64,000 nt of DNA from Cellulomonas sp. WB94. GTDB taxonomy: Bacteria; Actinomycetota; Actinomycetes; Actinomycetales; Cellulomonadaceae. The translations under genes and the position numbers were made by a program. Below, one piece after another: positions 7,790 through 15,263 of the stretch. Each line of letters starts with the position of its first letter. Within the stretch, counting starts at the first letter, position 1. Where the stretch lies: the NCBI RefSeq assembly GCF_003115775.1, contig NZ_QEES01000002.1, positions 620,001 to 684,000 of the forward strand, given 5' to 3'. The notes beneath the pieces were generated by a model. It was not told the origin of the DNA and made no database searches. It was given only the letters and a program-made list of their open reading frames with translations.

Positions 7790-8632
7790 ATGCTCGCGCC
7801 GCAGCGCCAGGACCGGATCCTGGCCCAGATCCGTGCGCTCGGCGCCGTGCGCGTCACGGACCTCGTCGACGAGCTGGACGTCTCCGACATGACGGTCCGG
7901 CGCGACATCGCCGAGCTCGCGCGCGCCGGGCTCGTCCGACGCGTCCACGGCGGTGCGGTGACGCCCGAGCCCCCGGCCCGCTCGACGCACGAGCCCGGCT
8001 TCGAGACCAAGCGCACCTGGGCCGCGGCCGAGAAGGCGGCTATCGCCCGCGAGGCGCTCGCGACGATCGAGCCCGGGCAGGCGATCGCCCTCTCGGCCGG
8101 CACGACGACCCACCTGCTGGCCGAGCTCATCGCCGCCGACCTCACGCTGCGACCGCTGACGGTCGTGACGAACTCTCTCCCCGTGGCCGACGCCCTGCAT
8201 CACGCGGCCGACTCGTCCGGCCACTCCGCGCTCGAGGTCATCCTCACGGGCGGGGTCCGGACGCCGTCGGACGCGCTCGTCGGGCCGGTCGCGGACGCCG
8301 CGATCGAGCGGCTGCGCGTCGACCGCGTGTTCCTCGGGGTGCACGGTCTCGACCGGCACGGCGCGACGACCCCGAACCTGCTCGAGGCCGCGACCGACCA
8401 GGCCCTGGTCGCGAGCGCAGCCCGGCTCACCGTGCTCGCCGACCACACCAAGTGGGGTGTCGTCGGGCTGGCCCGGATCGCCTCGCTCGACGAGATCGAC
8501 CTCCTCCTCAGCGACGACGGGCTCCCCATGGACGCCCGCACGGTCCTCGAGGACACCGTCGGACAGCTTCTGCTCGCCACCACCCCCGCCATGCCCACCG
8601 CATCCACCCCGCCCAGCCCCGAGGACCTCTGA
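7790..8632 (+). CDS. DeoR/GlpR-family transcriptional regulator of the galactose operon
   Basis: A 280-residue repressor-type protein. The N-terminal DeoR winged helix-turn-helix spans about residues 3-58 (RQDRILAQIRALGAVRVTDL, VSDMTVRRDIAEL, VRRVHGGA). The C-terminal DeoR sensor domain carries the sugar-phosphate binding signatures ALSAGTTTHLLAE and VFLGVHGLD. DeoR proteins bind DNA until a phosphorylated sugar releases them. As the first gene of an operon with galT and galK, it probably senses a galactose-pathway phosphate and controls its own operon (inference). ATG 7790 was preferred over GTG 7772 because it fits both family length and the promoter. The stop overlaps the galT start (TGATG). 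Confidence 0.88.
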   Translation: MLAPQRQDRILAQIRALGAVRVTDLVDELDVSDMTVRRDIAELARAGLVRRVHGGAVTPEPPARSTHEPGFETKRTWAAAEKAAIAREALATIEPGQAIALSAGTTTHLLAELIAADLTLRPLTVVTNSLPVADALHHAADSSGHSALEVILTGGVRTPSDALVGPVADAAIERLRVDRVFLGVHGLDRHGATTPNLLEAATDQALVASAARLTVLADHTKWGVVGLARIASLDEIDLLLSDDGLPMDARTVLEDTVGQLLLATTPAMPTASTPPSPEDL

Positions 8633-9840
8633 TGACCGATCCCGCCCGCCTCGCCCGGGTCCGCCGCACCGCGACCCACCTGGCCGACGGCCGCGAGCTC
8701 ATCTACTTCGACGACTCCGAGCCGTACGTCTCCGGCGGTGCGACGCGGCGGCTCGACGACCCGCGCCCGCTCGGCGACCGGTTCGAGGCGGCGACGTCGG
8801 GCGACGCCGGCGGCGCGGCAGCCCCGGTGCAGGGCCCGGAGATGCGGCGCGACCCGCTGACGGGCGACTGGATCCCCATGGCGTCGCACCGCATGAACCG
8901 CACGTTCCTGCCGGCCGCCGACTCGTGCCCGCTGTGCCCGGCACGCCCCGACGCCGAGTACTCGGACGGCGAGGTGCCCGACACCGACTACGACGTCGCC
9001 GTCTTCGAGAACCGGTTCCCCGCCCTCATGCGCATCCCCGGCGTCACGCTCGACGACGGCTGGCGCGTCGACGACGATCCGCTGTGGCCGGCGCTGCCCG
9101 CGGCGGGCCGCTGCGAGGTCGTGTGCTTCAGCTCGGACCACACGAGCTCGTTCGCGGACCTCACCTCGGCGCGCGTCCGGACGATCATCGAGGCCTGGGC
9201 GGACCGCACCACGGAGCTGTCCGCGCTGCCGGGGATCGAGCAGGTCTTCTGCTTCGAGAACCGCGGCAAGGAGATCGGGGTCACGCTGCCGCACCCGCAC
9301 GGGCAGATCTACGCGTTCCCGTACCTGACCCCCCGTACGCAGGCGATGCTCCGAGAGGCCGCCGCCTACCGCGAGCGCACCGGCGGGAACCTGCTGGCCG
9401 ACGTCGTCGCGGCGGAGCGCCGCGCCGGCACCCGCGTGATCCTCGAGACGGAGCACTGGACCGCCTACGTGCCGGCCGCGGCCCGCTGGCCCGTCGAGGT
9501 CCACCTCGCGCCGCACCGCGACGTCCCGGACCTCCCGTCGCTCACCGACGCCGAACGCGACGACCTCGCGGTGACCTACCTCGAGCTGCTGCGCCGGCTC
9601 GACCGGTTCTTCGTCGAGCCCGACGGCACACCGATCCCCCTGCCGTACATCGCCGGGTGGCACCAGGCGGTGACCGGCGAGGGCCGCGAGCTCGGCCGCC
9701 TGCACCTCCAGGTGTTCTCGGTGCTGCGCGCCCCCGGCAAGCTCAAGTACCTCGCGGGCGTCGAGTCCGGGATGGCCGCGTGGATCAGCGACACCACGCC
9801 CGAGCGGGTCGCGGCGCGGCTGCAGGAGCTCGGCCGATGA
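8632..9840 (+). CDS. galT: Galactose-1-phosphate uridylyltransferase
   Basis: A 402-residue Leloir-pathway enzyme that exchanges UDP between UDP-glucose and galactose-1-phosphate in the cytoplasm. The catalytic HPH triad is residues 221-223 in LPHPHGQIYAFPY; His223 would carry the uridylyl intermediate. The zinc-site cysteines appear in CPLCP near residue 102. The RNRTF-like segment HRMNRTFLPA and the product-binding ENRGKEIG stretch are intact. It starts by sharing one base with the regulator stop and ends by overlapping galK by four bases, so the three genes are coupled. No galE lies next to them; the epimerase must be elsewhere. Length is slightly above the ~350 typical of E. coli GalT because of an N-terminal extension usual in actinobacteria. 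Confidence 0.95.
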   Translation: MTDPARLARVRRTATHLADGRELIYFDDSEPYVSGGATRRLDDPRPLGDRFEAATSGDAGGAAAPVQGPEMRRDPLTGDWIPMASHRMNRTFLPAADSCPLCPARPDAEYSDGEVPDTDYDVAVFENRFPALMRIPGVTLDDGWRVDDDPLWPALPAAGRCEVVCFSSDHTSSFADLTSARVRTIIEAWADRTTELSALPGIEQVFCFENRGKEIGVTLPHPHGQIYAFPYLTPRTQAMLREAAAYRERTGGNLLADVVAAERRAGTRVILETEHWTAYVPAAARWPVEVHLAPHRDVPDLPSLTDAERDDLAVTYLELLRRLDRFFVEPDGTPIPLPYIAGWHQAVTGEGRELGRLHLQVFSVLRAPGKLKYLAGVESGMAAWISDTTPERVAARLQELGR

Positions 9841-11105
9841 GCGCCCGGTGGATCCCCGCCTGGACCGGTGACGAGGGTGCCGCCCGCGCGCTCGCGGCGT
9901 TCGCTGCGCGCTTCGGTACCGACGGCGTCGCCCCGACCGTCTGGTCGGCGCCGGGCCGGGTCAACCTCATCGGTGAGCACACCGACTACAACGGCGGGCT
10001 CTGCCTGCCGATCGCCCTGCCGCACCGCACCTACGTCGCGCTCCGGCCGGCGCCAGCGGGCAGCGACGTCGTCCGCCTGGCATCGGCGCAGGAGCCGGGC
10101 GCAGGGCTGGTCGAGATGCACCTGGCCGACGTCGGCCCAGGGACCGTCGACGGCTGGACCGCGTACGTGCTCGGGGTGGCCTGGGCGCTCCGGCAGCCCG
10201 GTGCGCTCCCGACCGGGTCCGACGCCTCGGCGATCGGCGGCTTCGACGCCGTCGTGGACTCGTGCGTGCCGTACGGAGCTGGCCTGTCGTCGTCCGCGGC
10301 GCTCGAGGCCTCGGTCGCCGTGGCGCTCGACGCGACCGCCCACCTCGGGTTGGCCGGCCCGGCCGACGACCCGGACGACGCGGGCCGGGCGCTGCTCGCC
10401 GCGGCGTGCGTGCGCGCCGAGAACGAGGTCGCGGGCGCCCCGACGGGCGGCATGGACCAGTCGGCGTCCCTCCGGGCGCGGGCGGGCCACGCACTGCTCC
10501 TCGACTGCCTCGACGGCTCGGTCCGCCAGGTGCCGTTCGACCTGGCGGCCGACGGTCTCGCGCTCCTCGTCATCGACACCCGCGCCGAGCACGCGCTGGT
10601 CGACGGCCAGTACGCGGCCCGACGCACCACGTGCGAGACAGCGGCGGCACGGCTCGGTCTCGGGACCCTGCGCGAGATCCACGGGACCGACGGTCTCGCC
10701 GCCGCTCTCGCGACGCTCGCGGCCGACGGGGCTGCTGAGGCCGACATCGCGGTCCGCCGCGTGCGCCACGTGGTCACCGAGATCGCGCGGGTCGAGGAGT
10801 TCGTCGCGCTGCTCGACGCCGGGAAGGTCCACGAGGTCGGTCCGCTCATGGACGCGTCGCACGCCTCGCTGCGGGACGACTACGAGGTCTCGTGCCGCGA
10901 GCTCGACCTCGCGGTGGCGACCGCCCGGTCGGCCGGCGCGCTCGGGGCCCGGATGACGGGCGGCGGCTTCGGCGGATCGGCGATCGCCCTCGTCGAGGCC
11001 GACGCGGTCGAACCGGTCGCGGCCGCGATCGCAGCGGCCTTCGACTCCGCGGGGCTCACTGCTCCGACGTTCCTGCTCTCCCCGCCGTCGGCGCCCGCGG
11101 GGTAG
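9837..11105 (+). CDS. galK: Galactokinase
   Basis: A 422-residue GHMP kinase that phosphorylates galactose at C1 with ATP, the entry step of the Leloir pathway. The galactokinase signature GRVNLIGEHTDYNGG is near residue 40, the ATP-binding GHMP motif GAGLSSSAALEA near 145 and the third motif MTGGGFGGSAIAL near 372. The N-terminal ~25 residues before the signature are normal. ATG 9837 overlaps the galT stop by four bases (ATGA). It is the last gene of the operon; the next gene begins 105 bases on behind its own promoter. Confidence 0.95.
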   Translation: MSARWIPAWTGDEGAARALAAFAARFGTDGVAPTVWSAPGRVNLIGEHTDYNGGLCLPIALPHRTYVALRPAPAGSDVVRLASAQEPGAGLVEMHLADVGPGTVDGWTAYVLGVAWALRQPGALPTGSDASAIGGFDAVVDSCVPYGAGLSSSAALEASVAVALDATAHLGLAGPADDPDDAGRALLAAACVRAENEVAGAPTGGMDQSASLRARAGHALLLDCLDGSVRQVPFDLAADGLALLVIDTRAEHALVDGQYAARRTTCETAAARLGLGTLREIHGTDGLAAALATLAADGAAEADIAVRRVRHVVTEIARVEEFVALLDAGKVHEVGPLMDASHASLRDDYEVSCRELDLAVATARSAGALGARMTGGGFGGSAIALVEADAVEPVAAAIAAAFDSAGLTAPTFLLSPPSAPAG

Positions 11106-11147
11106 GAGTCATACCACGGGGGGATTTTCCGGGCGCCGATACGTCGA

Positions 11148-11184
11148 TAGGTTGCGCGTGCGGGGGCGACGGGTGTCGCCCCCG
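11148..11184 (+). promoter_or_regulatory. Promoter and 5' hairpin before the MacB-like operon
   Basis: A -10-like TAGGTT (11148-11153) is followed at 11161-11184 by a perfect ten-base inverted repeat (arm CGGGGGCGAC, loop GGGT). The hairpin would lie at the very 5' end of the mRNA, where it could stabilise the message, or it could serve as the galK terminator. A GAGGGG ribosome-binding site follows at about 11198. Confidence 0.45.
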
Positions 11185-11210
11185 TCCATGACCACTCGAG
11201 GGGCAGCGCT

Positions 11211-12254
11211 GTGGGCATCACACGCAGGTACATCTTCCCGACCGTGCGCATCCTCCTGTGGGCGGTCATCGCCGTGGCGCTCGTCAAGATGGCGTTCACC
11301 GGCGCAGACATCACCCCGGCCGCCGACCCGCTGCGCCCGACGGCCGAGATCGTCGAGCCGCACGTGGCAGCCTCGGCGGGCACGATCACCAACACGGTGA
11401 CGGTCAAGGCCGCCGTCGTTGCCGACGCCGGGACCTCCGTGCGTGCGACGCTCGCCGGCACGGTGACGAAGCTGCTCGCGAAGGACGGCCAGCAGGTCGA
11501 CGCCGGCACGGCGATCCTCGTGATCACCCTCGAGACCCCGGTGGACCCGACGGTCACGACGAACGCCGAGACGGGCGTCCAGACCGTCACCGAGAACAAG
11601 CCGAAGATCACGACGGCGACGATCAAGGCCCCGCATGCGGGCACCCTCACGCTCCCGACGCTCAAGGACCAGGTCGTCTCGGTGGGGGACGTCGTCGCGA
11701 CGGTGTCCCCCGGGACGATGTCGGTGTCCGGGACCCTGACGCCCGACCAGCAGTACCGGCTGCTCGGCGCACCGGCCGACGCCAAGGTGTCGCTCAAGGG
11801 CGGACCGGCGCCGTTCACGTGCACAAACCTGCGTATCGGCGCCGCCGCCCCGACCACCGGGACCACCGACTCGACCCAGGTCGCGGACACCGGCACGAGC
11901 ACGGCCCAGCCTGCGTCCGGCGTGGTCACGTGCGCGATCCCCGCAGGCGTCATCGCGTTCCCGGGGCTGGGCGCCGACATGGCCATCACGAACGGCACCG
12001 CCGAGAACGCCGTCGTCGTCCCGGTCACCTCGGTCCAGGGGTCGGTGCAGAACGGGAACGTGTGGGTGGTGCAGCCGGACGGCACGTCCGTGTCCAAGGC
12101 CGTGACGCTCGGCCTCACCGACGGCGAGACGGTCCAGATCGTCGAGGGCCTCGCGCTGGGCGACGAGATCCTGCAGTTCATCCCCGTCGGGGAGGGCGGC
12201 GTGCCCGACTGCAACGACCCGGCATCGTTCGACCCGGTGAAGTGCGCCGGATGA
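11211..12254 (+). CDS. Membrane-fusion-like (HlyD/MacA-type) protein of an ABC system
   Basis: A 347-residue protein with an N-terminal membrane anchor (VRILLWAVIAVALVKMAF, about 11-28) and an extracytoplasmic part that looks like the biotinyl-lipoyl/barrel-sandwich and beta-barrel domains of MacA-type adaptors (LAGTVTKLLAKDGQQVDAGTAILVI; APHAGTLTLP; VVVPVTSVQGSVQNGNVWVV). It lacks a long periplasmic coiled-coil hairpin, as expected in a bacterium without an outer membrane. GTG 11211 has GAGGGG eight bases upstream. It shares an ATGA overlap with the ABC ATPase and so forms an operon MFP-ATPase-permease. The substrate is unknown; peptides or antibiotics are the usual guesses and nothing here proves one. 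Confidence 0.8.
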   Translation: MGITRRYIFPTVRILLWAVIAVALVKMAFTGADITPAADPLRPTAEIVEPHVAASAGTITNTVTVKAAVVADAGTSVRATLAGTVTKLLAKDGQQVDAGTAILVITLETPVDPTVTTNAETGVQTVTENKPKITTATIKAPHAGTLTLPTLKDQVVSVGDVVATVSPGTMSVSGTLTPDQQYRLLGAPADAKVSLKGGPAPFTCTNLRIGAAAPTTGTTDSTQVADTGTSTAQPASGVVTCAIPAGVIAFPGLGADMAITNGTAENAVVVPVTSVQGSVQNGNVWVVQPDGTSVSKAVTLGLTDGETVQIVEGLALGDEILQFIPVGEGGVPDCNDPASFDPVKCAG

Positions 12255-13015
12255 GCCTCCTCGAGCTGACCGACGTCACGCGGTCCGTCCGGCTGCCCGA
12301 CGACCGGGTCCTGCACATCCTGCGCGGCATCACGCTGTCGGTCGACGCCGGCGAGCACATCTCCGTGGTCGGCCGCTCGGGCACAGGCAAGTCCACGCTG
12401 CTGAACATCCTCGGGCTGCTCGACGAGCCGACCTCGGGCGACTACCTCCTCGAGGGGACGGCCGTCACCCGGCTGTCGGGCCGCCGCCGGGCCCGACGAC
12501 GCGGGGACGCCTTCGGCTTCGTCTTCCAGCAGTTCAACCTGCTCCCGGGCCGCACCGCGCTCGAGAACGTCGCCGCCCCGCTGATGTACGCGCGCGGGAG
12601 CGCGTTCTGGCGCAGGTTCCGCCTCGCCGCCGACATGCTCGACCGCGTCGGGCTCGGCGACCGTCTCGACGAGATGCCCGACAAGCTCTCGGGCGGCGAG
12701 CAGCAGCGTGTCGCGATCGCCCGCGCGCTCGTGCGCAGCCCGCGCGTGATCCTCGCCGACGAGCCGACAGGTGCGCTCGACGTCGACACGGGCGGGGAGA
12801 TCATGAGCCTGCTCGACGAGATCGCGTCGCAGACCGGCGCAGCGCTGATCGCCATCACGCACGACCTCGCCGTCGCCGCGCGTGCCCAGCGGCACTACCG
12901 GCTCGCGGAGGGCGTGCTCGTGCCCATCACCCTCAACGCACCCGGCCGGATCACCGAGTGGGTCGGCGACGTCCCGACCGACCGGCCCGACGACGCCGTC
13001 ACGACGCTCTCGTGA
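12251..13015 (+). CDS. MacB/LolD-type ABC transporter ATP-binding protein
   Basis: A 254-residue ATPase with a complete cassette: Walker [10 protein letters not shown] near residue 42, Q-loop [18 protein letters not shown], signature [15 protein letters not shown], Walker [13 protein letters not shown] and switch His in AITHD. The [11 protein letters not shown] and PTGALD forms are typical of the MacB/LolD/FtsE class, which drives mechanotransmission rather than classical import. The C-terminal ~35 residues extend beyond the core. It overlaps the adaptor gene by four bases (ATGA) and the permease by four (GTGA). It powers the partner permease at the cytoplasmic face; the substrate is unknown. 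Confidence 0.9.
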   Translation: MSLLELTDVTRSVRLPDDRVLHILRGITLSVDAGEHISVVGRSGTGKSTLLNILGLLDEPTSGDYLLEGTAVTRLSGRRRARRRGDAFGFVFQQFNLLPGRTALENVAAPLMYARGSAFWRRFRLAADMLDRVGLGDRLDEMPDKLSGGEQQRVAIARALVRSPRVILADEPTGALDVDTGGEIMSLLDEIASQTGAALIAITHDLAVAARAQRHYRLAEGVLVPITLNAPGRITEWVGDVPTDRPDDAVTTLS

Positions 13016-14220
13016 GCGGCATCGTCGGCACGATCGTCGAGGCCTGGGACGAGCTGCGGATCCACAAGCTGCGCGTCCTGCTCGCGCTCATCGGGGTCGC
13101 GGTCGCCGTCACCGCGATCACCGGCGTCACCGCCGTGGTGCAGATGATGAACCAGGCGTTCAAGGAGTCCGCCGACCGCCAGAGCGGCCGGTCCGTGACG
13201 ATCGACCTGTACGCGTGGCCGACGGGCGCCGGGGGGACGACGCCGCCGACCGCCGAGCAGTACGCCACCGAGTTCGACCGGATCGTCGAGCGGTACGACA
13301 TCACGTATGCGACCCGACATGTGGGCGGACCGATGCGGTTCCGGTTCCCCACCGGCACGGCCATCGTGAACGCGCAGGTCGTCGACCCCGACTTCGGGGT
13401 CATCACGCGCTTCCGGACGACCCAGGGCCGCTGGTTCACCGACGCGGACACCCAGCGGTTCGCACCGGTCGCCGTCGTCAACGAGGCGTTCCTCGCCGCG
13501 CTCGGCGTGACCGACCTGTCATCGCACCCGACGGTCCTGCTCGGGACCGACACCCCGGTGCGCACCGAGGTGATCGGCGCCTACCACGACGAGTGGAGCG
13601 ATGCTCCGCCGTCGGCGTACCTGCTCTACGACCACGTGACCCGGTGGGGGCTGCTCGGAGCCGACATGGCCAACCAGACGCCGACCTTCAAGGTGTGGGT
13701 GCCGCCGGACCTCGCCGCGGAGCTGCGTCCCCTGCTCAAGCGTGACCTCGCCGGAGCGCTCCCCGGCACGCAGGTCGAGGTGCCAGAGCCGTACACCGGC
13801 CAGAACGTGCTCGACGGCGCGACCCGGTGGGTCGTCCTGGGCATCGGCGGGTTCTCGCTGCTGCTGGGCGGGCTCGGTCTCGTCAACATCGCGCTCGTCA
13901 CCGTGCGGTTCCGGATCCGGGAGATCGGCATCCGCCGCAGCTTCGGGGCGACGTCGGGCCGCGTCTTCTTCGGGGTCCTCATGGAGTCCGTGGTGGCGAC
14001 GGTGGTCGCCGGTGTGGTGGGCGTCGTGATCGCCGTCGCGGTGATCAAGAACATCCCCATCGAGAAAGTGTTCGGCGGAAGCATCGAGGACGTCCCGCCG
14101 TTCCCCGTCGCAGCGGCCGTCACGGGCATGGTCTGCGCGACGACGGTCGGCGCGCTGGCCGGTCTGATCCCCGCGATCGTGGCCGTCCGCGTCAAGGTCA
14201 TCGACGCGATCCGCTACTGA
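13012..14220 (+). CDS. MacB/FtsX-type ABC transporter permease
   Basis: A 402-residue permease with the MacB layout: one N-terminal membrane helix (LLALIGVAVAVTAITGVTAVVQMM, about 21-45), a large extracellular domain (about 50-270) and three C-terminal helices forming an FtsX domain (WVVLGIGGFSLLLGGLGLVNIALV; VVATVVAGVVGVVIAVAVI; AVTGMVCATTVGALAGLIPA). The conserved RIREIGIRRSFGAT loop after the second helix is present. The start is GTG 13012, overlapping the ATPase stop by four bases (GTGA). With the adaptor and ATPase it forms a complete tripartite unit. Probable export or lipoprotein/peptide handling is inferred from family only. Confidence 0.88.
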   Translation: MSGIVGTIVEAWDELRIHKLRVLLALIGVAVAVTAITGVTAVVQMMNQAFKESADRQSGRSVTIDLYAWPTGAGGTTPPTAEQYATEFDRIVERYDITYATRHVGGPMRFRFPTGTAIVNAQVVDPDFGVITRFRTTQGRWFTDADTQRFAPVAVVNEAFLAALGVTDLSSHPTVLLGTDTPVRTEVIGAYHDEWSDAPPSAYLLYDHVTRWGLLGADMANQTPTFKVWVPPDLAAELRPLLKRDLAGALPGTQVEVPEPYTGQNVLDGATRWVVLGIGGFSLLLGGLGLVNIALVTVRFRIREIGIRRSFGATSGRVFFGVLMESVVATVVAGVVGVVIAVAVIKNIPIEKVFGGSIEDVPPFPVAAAVTGMVCATTVGALAGLIPAIVAVRVKVIDAIRY

Positions 14221-14222
14221 CC

Positions 14223-14238
14223 CGGGGTCACCACCCCG
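14223..14238. terminator. Small hairpin between converging permease and exonuclease genes
   Basis: CGGGGT (14223-14228) pairs with ACCCCG (14233-14238) around a CACC loop, directly after the permease stop and before the convergent xth stop at 14280. The stem is short, so confidence is low. Confidence 0.4.
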
Positions 14239-14279
14239 ACCGTCGCGGCGCTGCGTGCGGGCGCGCCGAGCTGGCAGGG

Positions 14280-15092
14280 CTACAGGTCGTAGGTCGCCAC
14301 GAGCGGGGCGTGGTCGCTCCACCGCGTGTCGTAGGACGGCGCCCGGTCGACGTCGACCGCCACCGCCGCGTCGGCAAGGTCCGGCGTCACCAGCTGGTAG
14401 TCGATGCGCCAGCCGGAGTCCGTGTCGAACGCCTTGCCGCGCCACGACCACCACGTGTACGGCCCGGGGCCCTCTCCGCCGAGCTCGCGACCGAGGTCGT
14501 GCCACCCGAGGTCGTCGAACCACCGGTCGAGGTAGGCGCGCTCCTCGGGGAGGAACCCGGCAGCCTTGAGGTTGCCCTTCCAGTTCTTGATGTCGACGTT
14601 GCGGTGCGCGATGTTGAGGTCGCCCGCGACGACCACGAGCCCGCCACCTTCCGCGAGCTCGCCGAGCCGGGCCGTGACCCGGTCGAGGAACGCGTACTTC
14701 TCCTCCATCGACGGCGTGCCGACGGTGCCCGAGTGGATGTAGGTCGAGACGACCGTGAGTGTGCGCGCCGGCGCGGCGTCGCGCGCGGGGAGCTCGAGGT
14801 CCGCCTCGACCCAGCGGCCGGTCTCCCCCGGGACGTCGGAGCCGAGGCCGATGCGGACCGCGCTCATCGGTAGGCGCGAGGCGATCGCCACCCCCGCCCG
14901 CCCCTTGAACTCGCTCTCCTGGTGGGCGAGGTCCCACTCGCTCGTCGGGAAGAAGTCGCTGAGGATCTCGTCCGGCGCCCGCACCTCCTGGAGCAGGAGC
15001 ACGTCCGGCGTGCGGGTCTGGATCCACGGACCCATGCCGCGCTTGAACGCGGCCCTGATCCCGTTCACGTTGGCGGTCGCGATCGTCAGCAC
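14280..15092 (-). CDS. xth: Exodeoxyribonuclease III (AP endonuclease family)
   Basis: A 270-residue endonuclease/exonuclease/phosphatase-fold enzyme that would repair abasic sites and degrade duplex DNA 3' to 5'. Visible motifs: NVNGIRAAFKRG at the N-terminus, LLLQEVRAP (metal-binding Glu), TYIHSG, GDLNIAHRNVDIKN (catalytic Asp-x-Asn), and the C-terminal WRIDYQLVTP and WSDHAPLVATYDL (catalytic His). Length is normal for Xth. GTG 15092 was chosen because the family starts with the VLTIATANVNG strand and TTGGAT lies six bases upstream, fitting a leaderless start; an in-frame GTG at 15119 would add nine residues. The gene converges on the ABC permease gene. Confidence 0.9.
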   Translation of the reverse strand: MLTIATANVNGIRAAFKRGMGPWIQTRTPDVLLLQEVRAPDEILSDFFPTSEWDLAHQESEFKGRAGVAIASRLPMSAVRIGLGSDVPGETGRWVEADLELPARDAAPARTLTVVSTYIHSGTVGTPSMEEKYAFLDRVTARLGELAEGGGLVVVAGDLNIAHRNVDIKNWKGNLKAAGFLPEERAYLDRWFDDLGWHDLGRELGGEGPGPYTWWSWRGKAFDTDSGWRIDYQLVTPDLADAAVAVDVDRAPSYDTRWSDHAPLVATYDL

Positions 15093-15204
15093 GGGCCTAT
15101 CCAACCCCACGGGACCCACACCACGTCACGACCGTCCGCCGCTCGCCCGTCGACGTGCGCCCTGGGCGCTGCCTCCCGGCGGGCGACCGTCGTCCGGACA
15201 CGGC

Positions 15205-15250
15205 ACCGCCCGGGTGCCGATGCTCCGAGGAGCGCCGGCACCCGGGCGGT
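15205..15250 (-). terminator. Strong terminator of the secreted nuclease gene
   Basis: ACCGCCCGGGTGCCG (15205-15219) pairs perfectly with 15236-15250, and the loop itself contains a GCTCC/GGAGC mini-hairpin. It lies 14 bases beyond the nuclease stop. There is no T-tract. Confidence 0.8.
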
Positions 15251-15263
15251 CACCTTCCGCGCG

